A DNA stretch of 64,000 bases from Chelativorans sp. Marseille-P2723 (GTDB taxonomy: Bacteria > Pseudomonadota > Alphaproteobacteria > Rhizobiales > Rhizobiaceae), in assembly GCF_902809845.1 (NCBI RefSeq), contig NZ_CADDWI010000007.1, positions 279,439 through 343,438 of the forward strand. Direction: 5' to 3'. Shown one piece after another: positions 9,202-17,136 of this stretch. The first letter of the stretch is position 1, and every line of letters starts with the position of its first letter. Made by a program: the position numbers and the translations under genes. The notes below the pieces were generated by a model. The model was given only the letters and a program-made list of their open reading frames with translations. It was not told the DNA's origin and made no database searches.

Positions 9202-10359
9202 ATGGTATTCTGGGTCCTCGCCGCACTTTTGACGTTCGGCGCATCGATTGCGGTGCTGGGCCCCTTCTTGCGTACTGATGAAAGACGCGCTGCTGGCGCT
9301 GAACATGATCTGACAGTCTATCGTGATCAGCTTATCGAGCTGGAGCAGGAAGTCAGGCGGGGAATGATCTCCCAATCAGACGCAGCGGAAGCGAGGGCAG
9401 AGATCGGCCGCCGGATCCTTCGGTTGAAAGAGGGCGGGACAACCGAAGACGGTCAGCCACAGAAACTATCCGGAATAGCCGTAAAGGTATTCGCTCTCGT
9501 GATGGTGTTGGCGGTTCCGGTGGTGAGCTGGGGCCTTTATGCCTTTTTGGGGTCCCCGGAATTGCAATCCGCGCCGCTGGCAGCGCGATTGACGCAGGAC
9601 CCCGCGCAGGCTTCCATGGAAGAGCTTATTGTGCGGGCGGAACGTCATCTTGCTGCAAACCCCGACGATGTGCGCGGATGGGAGACACTTGGGCCCATCT
9701 ACCTGCGCCTTGGCCGCTACCAGGACGCCGTCGCAGCATATCGGCGGGCAATCGAGTTCGGCGGCAGCACTCCGGAACGCGAGGCCGCCTTAGGAGAAGC
9801 GCTGGTCGGCGAGAAAGGAGGACTCGTCACTGCAGAGGCCGAAGCCGCGTTCCTACGAGCGCTTGCTGTCGACAATGCTTCCCCACGCGCGCGCTTTTTC
9901 ATAGCGGTGGCGCGAGCGCAGGAAGGCAGAAACGAGGAGGCCGGCGCAATCTGGGAGGAGATGGCGGCAGGTCTGCCCGAGAATTCCCCCTGGCGAGGCG
10001 CAGCTGAGCAGGCGCTGGTTAACCTGGCGAACTTGAGGCGGGAAGGCAGCGCACTTTCCGAAGGGACAAAAGGCGGCATTCCTGAAGAGGAACTGGCAGC
10101 CGTAGAAAACATGACGCAAGAAGAGCGTCAGGAAATGATTGAGGCTATGGTTGCAAGCCTCGATACGAGGCTGCGCGAAAATCCTGCCGATTTAAAGGGA
10201 TGGCAAAGGCTCCTGCGCTCATATGTGGTGCTCGGCCGCACCAATGAGGCAGAAAAGGTGCTTGCGCGGGCAGTAGCAGCACTTGGCGATCAAAGCCAAG
10301 AGGCGAGGGAACTGGTACAGTTTGCGACCGGTCTCGGCATATCCGAGGAAGAAAGGTGA
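9202..10359 (+). CDS. ccmI: cytochrome c maturation protein CcmI (CycH)
   Basis: A 385-residue CcmI/CycH, the membrane-anchored apocytochrome chaperone of the System I cytochrome c maturation pathway. Two membrane segments (about residues 1-20 and 95-115) flank a cytoplasmic coiled-coil loop containing QLIELEQEVRRGMIS. The periplasmic domain from about residue 135 has TPR repeats (LIVRAERHLAANPDDVRGWE, LGRYQDAVAAYRRAIE, PADLKGWQRLLRSYVVLGRT). It heads the ccmI-ccmE-ccmF-ccmH operon, with ccmE starting five bases after its stop. In rhizobia these are also named cycHJKL. Length and order match the family. Confidence 0.92.
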   Translation: MVFWVLAALLTFGASIAVLGPFLRTDERRAAGAEHDLTVYRDQLIELEQEVRRGMISQSDAAEARAEIGRRILRLKEGGTTEDGQPQKLSGIAVKVFALVMVLAVPVVSWGLYAFLGSPELQSAPLAARLTQDPAQASMEELIVRAERHLAANPDDVRGWETLGPIYLRLGRYQDAVAAYRRAIEFGGSTPEREAALGEALVGEKGGLVTAEAEAAFLRALAVDNASPRARFFIAVARAQEGRNEEAGAIWEEMAAGLPENSPWRGAAEQALVNLANLRREGSALSEGTKGGIPEEELAAVENMTQEERQEMIEAMVASLDTRLRENPADLKGWQRLLRSYVVLGRTNEAEKVLARAVAALGDQSQEARELVQFATGLGISEEER

Positions 10360-10363
10360 GGCT

Positions 10364-10801
10364 GTGACACGCAAGCAGAAGCGGTTGGCGATCATAGGCA
10401 TGGGGATGGGATTTTTGGCACTTGCCGCAGGGCTCACCTTCTATGCCCTCGGCCAGCAGACGTCCTACTTCTATATGCCATCCGATCTTCTGACGCGGCC
10501 TGCCGCTGCGGGCGAGCGCGTTCGCCTCGGGGGCCTTGTGCAGCAGGGCTCCGTGATACGCGACCAGGGAACGCGCGTGCGTTTTGTCGTCGAGGATGGC
10601 GGAAACGCGATCGAAGTGATCTATGAAGGCATATTGCCGGACCTCTTCCGCGAGCAGCAAGGCGTCGTCACAGAGGGCCAGATCGGGCAGGATGGGATTC
10701 TCATGGCCGACACCGTTCTAGCCAAGCATGACGAGACCTATATGCCTCGCGAGGTCGCAGAGCGGCTGAAGGAGGAAGGCGTCTGGCAGGAGGAAGAATG
10801 A
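10364..10801 (+). CDS. ccmE: cytochrome c maturation heme chaperone CcmE (CycJ)
   Basis: A 145-residue CcmE that carries heme covalently on its way to apocytochrome c in the periplasm. It starts at GTG 10364, giving TRKQKRLAIIGMGMGFLALA: positive residues, then one membrane anchor. The OB-fold domain contains GLVQQGSVIRDQG and VRFVVEDGG. The heme-binding histidine lies in LAKHDETYMP near residue 126, with the conserved tyrosine four residues later. An open frame upstream to 10283 overlaps ccmI and is not part of the gene. Spacing to ccmI is five bases and to ccmF ten bases. Confidence 0.92.
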   Translation: MTRKQKRLAIIGMGMGFLALAAGLTFYALGQQTSYFYMPSDLLTRPAAAGERVRLGGLVQQGSVIRDQGTRVRFVVEDGGNAIEVIYEGILPDLFREQQGVVTEGQIGQDGILMADTVLAKHDETYMPREVAERLKEEGVWQEEE

Positions 10802-10811
10802 GGATGCGCCA

Positions 10812-12800
10812 ATGAGCGTAGAACTCGGCCACTTCGCCCTTGTTCTGGCGCTAGCTCTGGCGCTTGTGCAATCATTTGCACCACTCGTGGGCGCTCGGCT
10901 AGGCCATTCCGCGCTCATGCGCATGGGTGAGCCTGCCGCAATCACGGTTTTCGGGCTGACGGCTGCGGCATTCGCTGCCCTAACATTTGCTTATGTCCAG
11001 TCCGACTTTTCGGTACTCAACGTCTGGGAGAACTCCCATTCGGCCAAACCGCTTCTCTTCAAGATCACTGGCACGTGGGGCAACCATGAAGGTTCCATGC
11101 TCCTGTGGGTACTCATTCTTGCCCTTTTCGGCGCACTTGTGGCCGCATTCGGCCGCAACCTGCCACCGACCTTGAGGGCCAATGTGCTTGCCGTTCAGGG
11201 ACTGATTGCCACTGCCTTTCTCCTTTTCATCCTGCTGACGTCCAATCCCTTTACCCGCCTCGTACCGCCGCCGATCGAGGGCAGGGACCTGAACCCGATC
11301 CTGCAGGACATCGGATTGGCGATTCACCCGCCGCTGCTTTATCTCGGCTATGTAGGCTTTTCGATTTCCTTCTCCTTTGCGGTCGCTGCGCTGATCGACG
11401 GGCGGGTCGATGCCGCCTGGGCGCGTTGGGTGCGGCCATGGACTTTGGCGGCGTGGGCCTTTCTTACCGGCGGCATCGCCATGGGCTCCTACTGGGCCTA
11501 TTACGAGCTGGGCTGGGGCGGCTTCTGGTTCTGGGATCCGGTGGAAAACGCCTCGTTCCTGCCATGGCTTTCAGGGACGGCGCTGCTTCATTCGGCGATC
11601 GTGATGGAGAAGCGGTCCGCACTGAAAATCTGGACCGTGCTGCTCGCCATCTTGACCTTCTCCCTGTCTCTGCTCGGCACATTCCTCGTGCGTTCCGGCG
11701 TGCTCACATCCGTGCACGCCTTTGCCACCGATCCTTCGCGGGGCGTGTTCATCCTGGCAATTCTCGTCTTCTTCATCGGCGGCGCGCTTGCTCTATTTGC
11801 CCTCCGTGCCGCAGCGCTGACGCCGGGCGGCCTGTTCCATCCGATCTCGCGGGAGGGAGCGCTCGTCCTCAACAACCTGCTGCTGACCACAGCGGCGGCT
11901 ACGGTGCTCGTCGGAACGCTCTACCCCCTGCTGGTCGAGGCGCTTACGGGCGAAAAGATTTCGGTGGGCGCTCCCTTCTTCAATCTTACCTTCATTCCCC
12001 TCTTTCTCCCGCTGCTTGCCGCCGTGCCATTCGGGCCATTGCTCGCCTGGAAACGAGGCGATCTTCTCGCCGCAACCCAGCGGCTCCAGGTTGCCTTTGC
12101 ACTGTCGGCCATTTGCAGCCTGGCGGGCTATCTGCTGATCGATCGCGCCTCGGCTCTCTCGGCGATAGGGATGGCGCTCGGTTTATGGCTTGTACTCGGC
12201 GCAGTAACAGACCTCGCCCTCAAGGCCGGTATTGGCAAAGTCGCGCCGCGAATGGCGCTGCGCAGGTTGGTGGGCCTCCCCCTTTCCATGTTCGGCACGG
12301 CTCTTGCCCATGCAGGGCTGGGGCTGACGGTGCTCGGGATTGTCTGCGTGACGACGCTTGAAGTCGAGCGGATCCTGGTGATGCGTCCGGGGGAGACGGT
12401 GGAGATCGCGGATTATCACCTGCGCTTTGACAATATGGGTCCATTCACCGGTCCCAACTACACCGAGGATCGCGCCGCCTTCACCTTGTTTTCCGGTGGA
12501 GTGGTGCGCGGCGAGATCATATCATCGAAGCGTCTCTATACGGCTCGCGGCATGCCCACGACCGAAGCCGGCATCCGCACCATCGGGCTCAGCCAGCTCT
12601 ATGTCTCAATAGGGGACAATGTCTCCGACGACGGACTCGTGGTGCGGGTCTGGTGGAAGCCTATGGTAACCTTAATCTGGCTTGGCGCTGTGGTGATGAT
12701 GGTTGGCGGCGCCGTTTCGCTTATGGACAGGCGCTTGCGCGTCGGCGTACCGGCACCTCGAAGGGCTGCTACTGCCACAGCAGGCAAGAGCGCGCGATGA
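10812..12800 (+). CDS. ccmF: heme lyase subunit CcmF (CycK)
   Basis: A 662-residue polytopic inner-membrane protein of the cytochrome c heme ligation complex with CcmH and CcmI. The tryptophan-rich WWD-type motif is present around residues 235-250 (YELGWGGFWFWDPVENASF), together with the conserved segments TWGNHEGSMLLWVLILAL and GYVGFSISFSFAVAALIDGR. Histidines that ligate heme b in the family occur in this core. The C-terminal periplasmic loop (about 525-610) and last helix are intact. The stop overlaps the ccmH start in an ATGA arrangement, so translation is coupled. Confidence 0.95.
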   Translation: MSVELGHFALVLALALALVQSFAPLVGARLGHSALMRMGEPAAITVFGLTAAAFAALTFAYVQSDFSVLNVWENSHSAKPLLFKITGTWGNHEGSMLLWVLILALFGALVAAFGRNLPPTLRANVLAVQGLIATAFLLFILLTSNPFTRLVPPPIEGRDLNPILQDIGLAIHPPLLYLGYVGFSISFSFAVAALIDGRVDAAWARWVRPWTLAAWAFLTGGIAMGSYWAYYELGWGGFWFWDPVENASFLPWLSGTALLHSAIVMEKRSALKIWTVLLAILTFSLSLLGTFLVRSGVLTSVHAFATDPSRGVFILAILVFFIGGALALFALRAAALTPGGLFHPISREGALVLNNLLLTTAAATVLVGTLYPLLVEALTGEKISVGAPFFNLTFIPLFLPLLAAVPFGPLLAWKRGDLLAATQRLQVAFALSAICSLAGYLLIDRASALSAIGMALGLWLVLGAVTDLALKAGIGKVAPRMALRRLVGLPLSMFGTALAHAGLGLTVLGIVCVTTLEVERILVMRPGETVEIADYHLRFDNMGPFTGPNYTEDRAAFTLFSGGVVRGEIISSKRLYTARGMPTTEAGIRTIGLSQLYVSIGDNVSDDGLVVRVWWKPMVTLIWLGAVVMMVGGAVSLMDRRLRVGVPAPRRAATATAGKSAR

Positions 12801-13264
12801 GAGAGCGCCTCCTTTCGCTGCTGGTCGCATTGGTGCTTTCGCTCGCCGCGGCGGCTCCTGCAGTGGCGGTCCAGCCGGACGAGATTCTAGCTGATCCCGA
12901 GCTGGAAACCCGTGCTCGGGAGCTCTCTTCGCAACTGCGCTGCATGGTTTGCCAGAACCAATCCATCGATGATTCCGAGGCAGAACTGGCTCGCGACCTG
13001 CGCTTACTGGTGCGGGATCGCATCGAGGCTGGTGATACGGATCAGGAAGTGATCGACTATGTTGTCTCGCGCTACGGCGAATTCGTTCTGCTGAAGCCGC
13101 AGCTCAGCGCCCGCAACGCGCTGCTTTGGGCCACGCCCCTCCTTCTTCTTCTCTGCGGTGGCCTCCTTGCATTCATGGCATTTCGCCGCCACGCTCATGC
13201 GGCCACTCCACTTAGCGTGGAGGAGGAGGCTGTGCTGGAGAAAATCCTCAAGGAAGGTGATTAA
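12797..13264 (+). CDS. ccmH: cytochrome c maturation thioreductant CcmH (CycL)
   Basis: A 155-residue CcmH. It has a cleavable signal peptide (residues 1-23) and the redox motif LRCMVCQNQSIDDS, whose LRCxxCQNQ core with two cysteines reduces or binds the apocytochrome CXXCH thiols. The three-helix bundle domain is followed by a C-terminal membrane helix near residues 110-130 (LLWATPLLLLLCGGLLAFM). The start ATG at 12797 lies inside the ccmF stop. An upstream extension in the same frame to 12653 overlaps ccmF and is rejected. It is the last gene of the operon. Confidence 0.93.
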   Translation: MRERLLSLLVALVLSLAAAAPAVAVQPDEILADPELETRARELSSQLRCMVCQNQSIDDSEAELARDLRLLVRDRIEAGDTDQEVIDYVVSRYGEFVLLKPQLSARNALLWATPLLLLLCGGLLAFMAFRRHAHAATPLSVEEEAVLEKILKEGD

Positions 13265-13393
13265 ACGCGACGGCGGCTCACATTACAAAAGTTTCATCAC
13301 CTGGAAATGGCATCGTAAGGTGGCGTGGCCTATCTGTTGAGCCAAGATTAGGACTATGAGATCTAGGTTCGACAGCAAAGGGAGCTGGTTTCG

Positions 13394-14905
13394 ATGACTT
13401 CAGAACGAAGTGTACTGTCCAGAACGCGCATGCGCCTCGTGGCGGCCGCCGCTTCTTTGGCGATTGCAGGTGCAGTGGGTTTCGGTGCGGCGAGTATGGT
13501 GCCAGGCACTGTGATGGCTGACCCGGTTCGTCTTGAGCAGCCGGTTCAGGCACCGAGCTTTGCCGATGTCGTGGACGCGGTATCGCCAGCAGTCGTCAGC
13601 GTGAGGGTGCGCGGCGAAGCTCCGCCTCCCGGCGAGGTCGTTGCTCCATTCTTCGATATGCCGGGCTTCGAGAACCTTCCGGAGAATCACCCCCTACGCC
13701 GCTTCTTCGATCAGTTCCGGGAGCCTCCGAGACAAGGGCAGCAACCGCGCCAGCGCGTGCGGCCCATTGCGCAGGGGTCGGGCTTCTTCATCTCTGCGGA
13801 TGGTTATCTTGTCACCAACAACCATGTGATCGACGGAGGCAACGAATACCTCGTCGCTCTCGATGATGGCACCGAGTTCAAGGCCGAACTTGTTGGCACA
13901 GACGAGCGCACGGATCTTGCCGTACTCAAGGTCAATGCAGATTACGAGTTCACCTATGTAGAATTCGCCGATGACAACACCGTACGTGTGGGCGATTGGG
14001 TAGTAGCCGTCGGCAATCCCTTCGGTCTTGGCGGCACAGTGACTGCGGGAATTGTCTCGGCGCGCGGGCGCGAGATCGGCGCGGGCCCCTATGACGACTT
14101 CATCCAGATCGACGCCGCTGTAAACCGCGGCAATTCAGGCGGTCCGGCGTTCAATCTTGCAGGCCAGGTGGTTGGTGTGAATACGGCTATCTTTTCACCG
14201 TCGGGGGGCAATGTTGGTATCGCCTTTGCCATACCTGCATCACTTGCCAAGACTGTCGTCGAGGATCTGATTGAAGACGGAACGGTCAGGCGTGGGTGGC
14301 TTGGCGTCCAAATCCAGCCGCTGACGGGCCCCATCGCCGAATCGCTCGGGCTGGAGGAGAACAGCGGCGCCCTGATCGTCGATTCCAATCAGGGTGAGCC
14401 GGCAGCCCGGGCCGGCATCCGCCCTGGCGATGTGATTACCGCCGTTAATGGCCGGCGTATCGATTCGCCGAGAGCCCTTGCGCGTGCAATTGCCGAGAGG
14501 GATCCTGGCGAAACGGTGGAAGTGACCCTGTGGCGCAACAACGAGACCGTTGAACTCTCGGTTGAACTTGGCGAGATGCCTGGCTCCGAGCAAAGCGCGG
14601 CAGCATCGCCCGAGAGCGAGGGGACGCAAGATCCGTCGGCTACAACGACCAGCTTCGGCCTGACGGTCACGCCTGCCGAGGATGGCGAAGGGTTGATTGT
14701 CACGAATGTGGAGCCGGGAAGCGCTGCCGATGATAATGGCATTCAGCCCGGCGATGTCATCCGCGCCATCAATTCACGGCAGGTAAGCTCAGTTGAGGAT
14801 GTGACGGCAGCGATCGAGTCGGCATCCGATGCGGGGCGGACGGCTGTTCTGGTGCAGATCGAGCGCGAGGACGGCAATCGTTTCGTGGCTCTGCCGATCG
14901 GCTGA
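13394..14905 (+). CDS. degP: DegP/HtrA-family periplasmic serine protease (Do)
   Basis: A 503-residue periplasmic protease and chaperone of the DegP/DegQ type. A signal peptide spans about residues 1-40. The trypsin-like domain shows the catalytic triad: His near 143 in VTNNHVID, Asp near 174 in RTDLAVLKV and Ser near 247 in NRGNSGGPAF. Two PDZ domains follow (about 280-390 and 415-500), each with a carboxylate-binding region and GDVI-type turns. A GAAGCT-poor, acidic linker rich in Ser/Glu separates them. The RBS AAAGGGAG precedes the ATG. In rhizobia degP sits between the ccm operon and a two-component pair, exactly as here. Confidence 0.92.
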   Translation: MTSERSVLSRTRMRLVAAAASLAIAGAVGFGAASMVPGTVMADPVRLEQPVQAPSFADVVDAVSPAVVSVRVRGEAPPPGEVVAPFFDMPGFENLPENHPLRRFFDQFREPPRQGQQPRQRVRPIAQGSGFFISADGYLVTNNHVIDGGNEYLVALDDGTEFKAELVGTDERTDLAVLKVNADYEFTYVEFADDNTVRVGDWVVAVGNPFGLGGTVTAGIVSARGREIGAGPYDDFIQIDAAVNRGNSGGPAFNLAGQVVGVNTAIFSPSGGNVGIAFAIPASLAKTVVEDLIEDGTVRRGWLGVQIQPLTGPIAESLGLEENSGALIVDSNQGEPAARAGIRPGDVITAVNGRRIDSPRALARAIAERDPGETVEVTLWRNNETVELSVELGEMPGSEQSAAASPESEGTQDPSATTTSFGLTVTPAEDGEGLIVTNVEPGSAADDNGIQPGDVIRAINSRQVSSVEDVTAAIESASDAGRTAVLVQIEREDGNRFVALPIG

Positions 14906-14999
14906 GAAACCGCAGGATGGCCCGTGCGGGGCGGCAACGCTGTCCCGTGCGGCCGTCCTGGCATGCGGGCGGGTGCGCATTGCATGTAGTGTGGGCTGC

Positions 15000-15674
15000 A
15001 TGAGAATTCTGATAATAGAAGACGACCGGGAAGCCGCGGGGTTTCTCAAGAAAGCCTTCGCCGAGGCCGGTCATGTGGCTGACGTTGCGGTTGATGGCGA
15101 AACGGGCTTCGCCCTTGCTGAAGAGGGCGGCTACGATGTCTTTGTGATCGACCGGATGCTACCCCGCCGCGATGGGCTCTCCGTTATAGCTGGGCTACGC
15201 GCAAAAGGCGATACGACGCCGGCGCTCATCCTCTCCGCCTTGGGCGAGGTGGACGATCGAGTGACGGGTTTGCGCGCCGGTGGGGATGACTATCTGACAA
15301 AGCCCTATGCCTTCTCGGAACTGCTGGCCCGTGTCGAGGTGTTGAAACGCCGTGCGGGAAGCCGGGACGTGGAAACGCTTTACCGTGTCGGCGATCTGGA
15401 ACTCGACCGCCTCTCCCACACGGTCAAGCGCAATGGCCAGGAAATAACCCTGCAGCCCCGTGAATTCAGGCTGCTGGAATATCTCATGCGCCATGCAGGA
15501 CAGGTGGTAACACGTACCATGCTGCTGGAAAATGTCTGGGACTATCATTTCGACCCCCAAACTAATGTGATCGACGTCCACATTTCGCGATTGCGCGGGA
15601 AAATCGAGAAGGGCTTCGACAAGCCTGTTCTTCATACGGTACGCGGAGCCGGCTATATGCTCAGAGCCGACTGA
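15000..15674 (+). CDS. OmpR-family response regulator
   Basis: A 224-residue regulator beginning MRILIIEDDREAAG. Receiver: acidic pair near residues 8-9, phosphoacceptor Asp51 in FVIDRMLPRRDG, Lys in YLTKPYAFSEL. DNA-binding winged helix: ITLQPREFRLLEYLMRHAG and DVHISRLRGKIEKGF, ending VRGAGYMLRAD. The ATG at 15000 was chosen because it opens the receiver. A longer frame from 14829 would overlap degP. The stop overlaps the next ATG by one base (TGATGA arrangement), so it pairs with the following kinase. In S. meliloti this pair also lies between degP and glnE. The stimulus is unknown. Confidence 0.88.
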   Translation: MRILIIEDDREAAGFLKKAFAEAGHVADVAVDGETGFALAEEGGYDVFVIDRMLPRRDGLSVIAGLRAKGDTTPALILSALGEVDDRVTGLRAGGDDYLTKPYAFSELLARVEVLKRRAGSRDVETLYRVGDLELDRLSHTVKRNGQEITLQPREFRLLEYLMRHAGQVVTRTMLLENVWDYHFDPQTNVIDVHISRLRGKIEKGFDKPVLHTVRGAGYMLRAD

Positions 15675-17077
15675 TGACGGCTCTCCCACCAATCATGAGG
15701 ACGACGGCGGCCCGGCTTTCCGCCCTTTATCTAATCCTTTTCACGGCCTGCGCGGTCGTGCTCGTCGTCTATGTCAGCTCGCTTTCCACGCGCATGCTCA
15801 CGGCGCAGACGCGTGAGGCTATTCTTGAAGAAGTGAGCGGCCTTGGACGGGCCTATCAACGGGGCGGCCTGCCCCGACTTGTGCGCGTGATGGAGATCCG
15901 TGCCCGCCAGCCCGGGGCCAATCTCTATCTGATCGCAGATCCTTCCGGGCTCATCCTTGCTGGCAATGTGGAAAGTCTTCAGCCGGGTGTGCTCGATGAC
16001 CCCGGATGGACAGCGCGTGCATTCACCTATCGCCGTTTTGGAGAAGGGGAATCTCCCGGAGAGAAAAACCACTCGGCTGTCGCCCAGATTATCCGCCTTC
16101 CCAACCAAATGATCCTGCTGGTGGGACGAGATCTTGGGGAGCCGGAACAATTCCGTGGTGTCATGCGGAGGGCGCTGGTTGTTGCACTCGGCATGATGGG
16201 TTTCGGGGCATTGCTCATCTGGTTGTTTGTTGGGCGACGAGCGCTCAGGCGCATAGACAGCGTATCGGAAGCCAGCCGCCAGATCATGGGTGGTGATCTG
16301 GGACGCCGGCTGCCGGTCACGGGAGCGGGGGATGAATTCGACCGCTTATCAGAAAACCTGAACCTGATGCTCGACCGGATCGCGGCCCTGAACGAAGGGC
16401 TAAAACAGGTTTCGGCGAATATCGCCCATGACCTCAAGACGCCACTGACGCGCCTGCGAAACCGGGCGGAGGCCGCATTGAGCCGAAGCGCCGACCCTTC
16501 TGCCGCGCACGAGGCGCTCGAGCAGACTATCGCCGAATCAGATCAGCTTATCCGCACCTTCAACGCGATCCTGATGATCTCGCGGCTTGAGGCCGGTTCC
16601 TCGGCCGATAGTACAGAGGACATTGATCTTGCCGCTATCGTGGCGGACGTTGTGGAGCTTTACGAGCCGGTGGCAGAAGAGATGGGGGTGGCCCTCGGGT
16701 TCAAGGTGGCAGAGACCGTGCGTGTCGACGGTAATCGGGAACTCATCGGACAGGCGCTCTCCAACATTGTGGATAATGCGATAAAATACTCGGCAGAAGC
16801 GACTGAAAAGCCCACCGTCATGGTTTCGCTTCACACGGATGCCGCTTCGGCCCGCCTCGTTGTTAGTGACAACGGGCCAGGCATTCCCGCGGCCGACCGC
16901 GAGCGGGCGATGGAACGTTTCGTGCGTCTGGAGGCAAGCCGCAGCCAGCCAGGCTCGGGTCTCGGTCTCAGCCTCGCCAAGGCGGTCATGACCTTCCACG
17001 CCGGCGCGTTGGAGCTTTCAGGCAAGAACGATGGACTTTCCGTTGCGATGGTCTTCCCGAAAGGGAAGAGTAAATAA
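15674..17077 (+). CDS. HAMP-domain sensor histidine kinase
   Basis: A 467-residue inner-membrane kinase. Membrane segments are at about residues 15-38 and 167-188, with a periplasmic loop of about 125 residues. A HAMP domain follows (near 190-245). The H-box is ANIAHDLKTPLTRLRNR near residue 255, the N-box NIVDNAIKYS, and the ATP-binding glycine boxes SDNGPGIP and GSGLGLSLAKAV. It is coupled to the upstream regulator gene by a one-base overlap. The role is likely envelope stress or adaptation given the adjacent degP, but that is inferred from position only. Confidence 0.87.
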   Translation: MTALPPIMRTTAARLSALYLILFTACAVVLVVYVSSLSTRMLTAQTREAILEEVSGLGRAYQRGGLPRLVRVMEIRARQPGANLYLIADPSGLILAGNVESLQPGVLDDPGWTARAFTYRRFGEGESPGEKNHSAVAQIIRLPNQMILLVGRDLGEPEQFRGVMRRALVVALGMMGFGALLIWLFVGRRALRRIDSVSEASRQIMGGDLGRRLPVTGAGDEFDRLSENLNLMLDRIAALNEGLKQVSANIAHDLKTPLTRLRNRAEAALSRSADPSAAHEALEQTIAESDQLIRTFNAILMISRLEAGSSADSTEDIDLAAIVADVVELYEPVAEEMGVALGFKVAETVRVDGNRELIGQALSNIVDNAIKYSAEATEKPTVMVSLHTDAASARLVVSDNGPGIPAADRERAMERFVRLEASRSQPGSGLGLSLAKAVMTFHAGALELSGKNDGLSVAMVFPKGKSK

Positions 17078-17136
17078 TCGTTCAGGCTCGCGCCATGCCG
17101 CGGGGGAGGCGGCAGCAAAAGAGGATTGCTGGGTAA

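Noticed and set aside
11105..12361. 418-residue frame inside ccmF in another frame
   Set aside because: The Arg-, Ala- and Pro-rich translation is the out-of-frame reading of ccmF.
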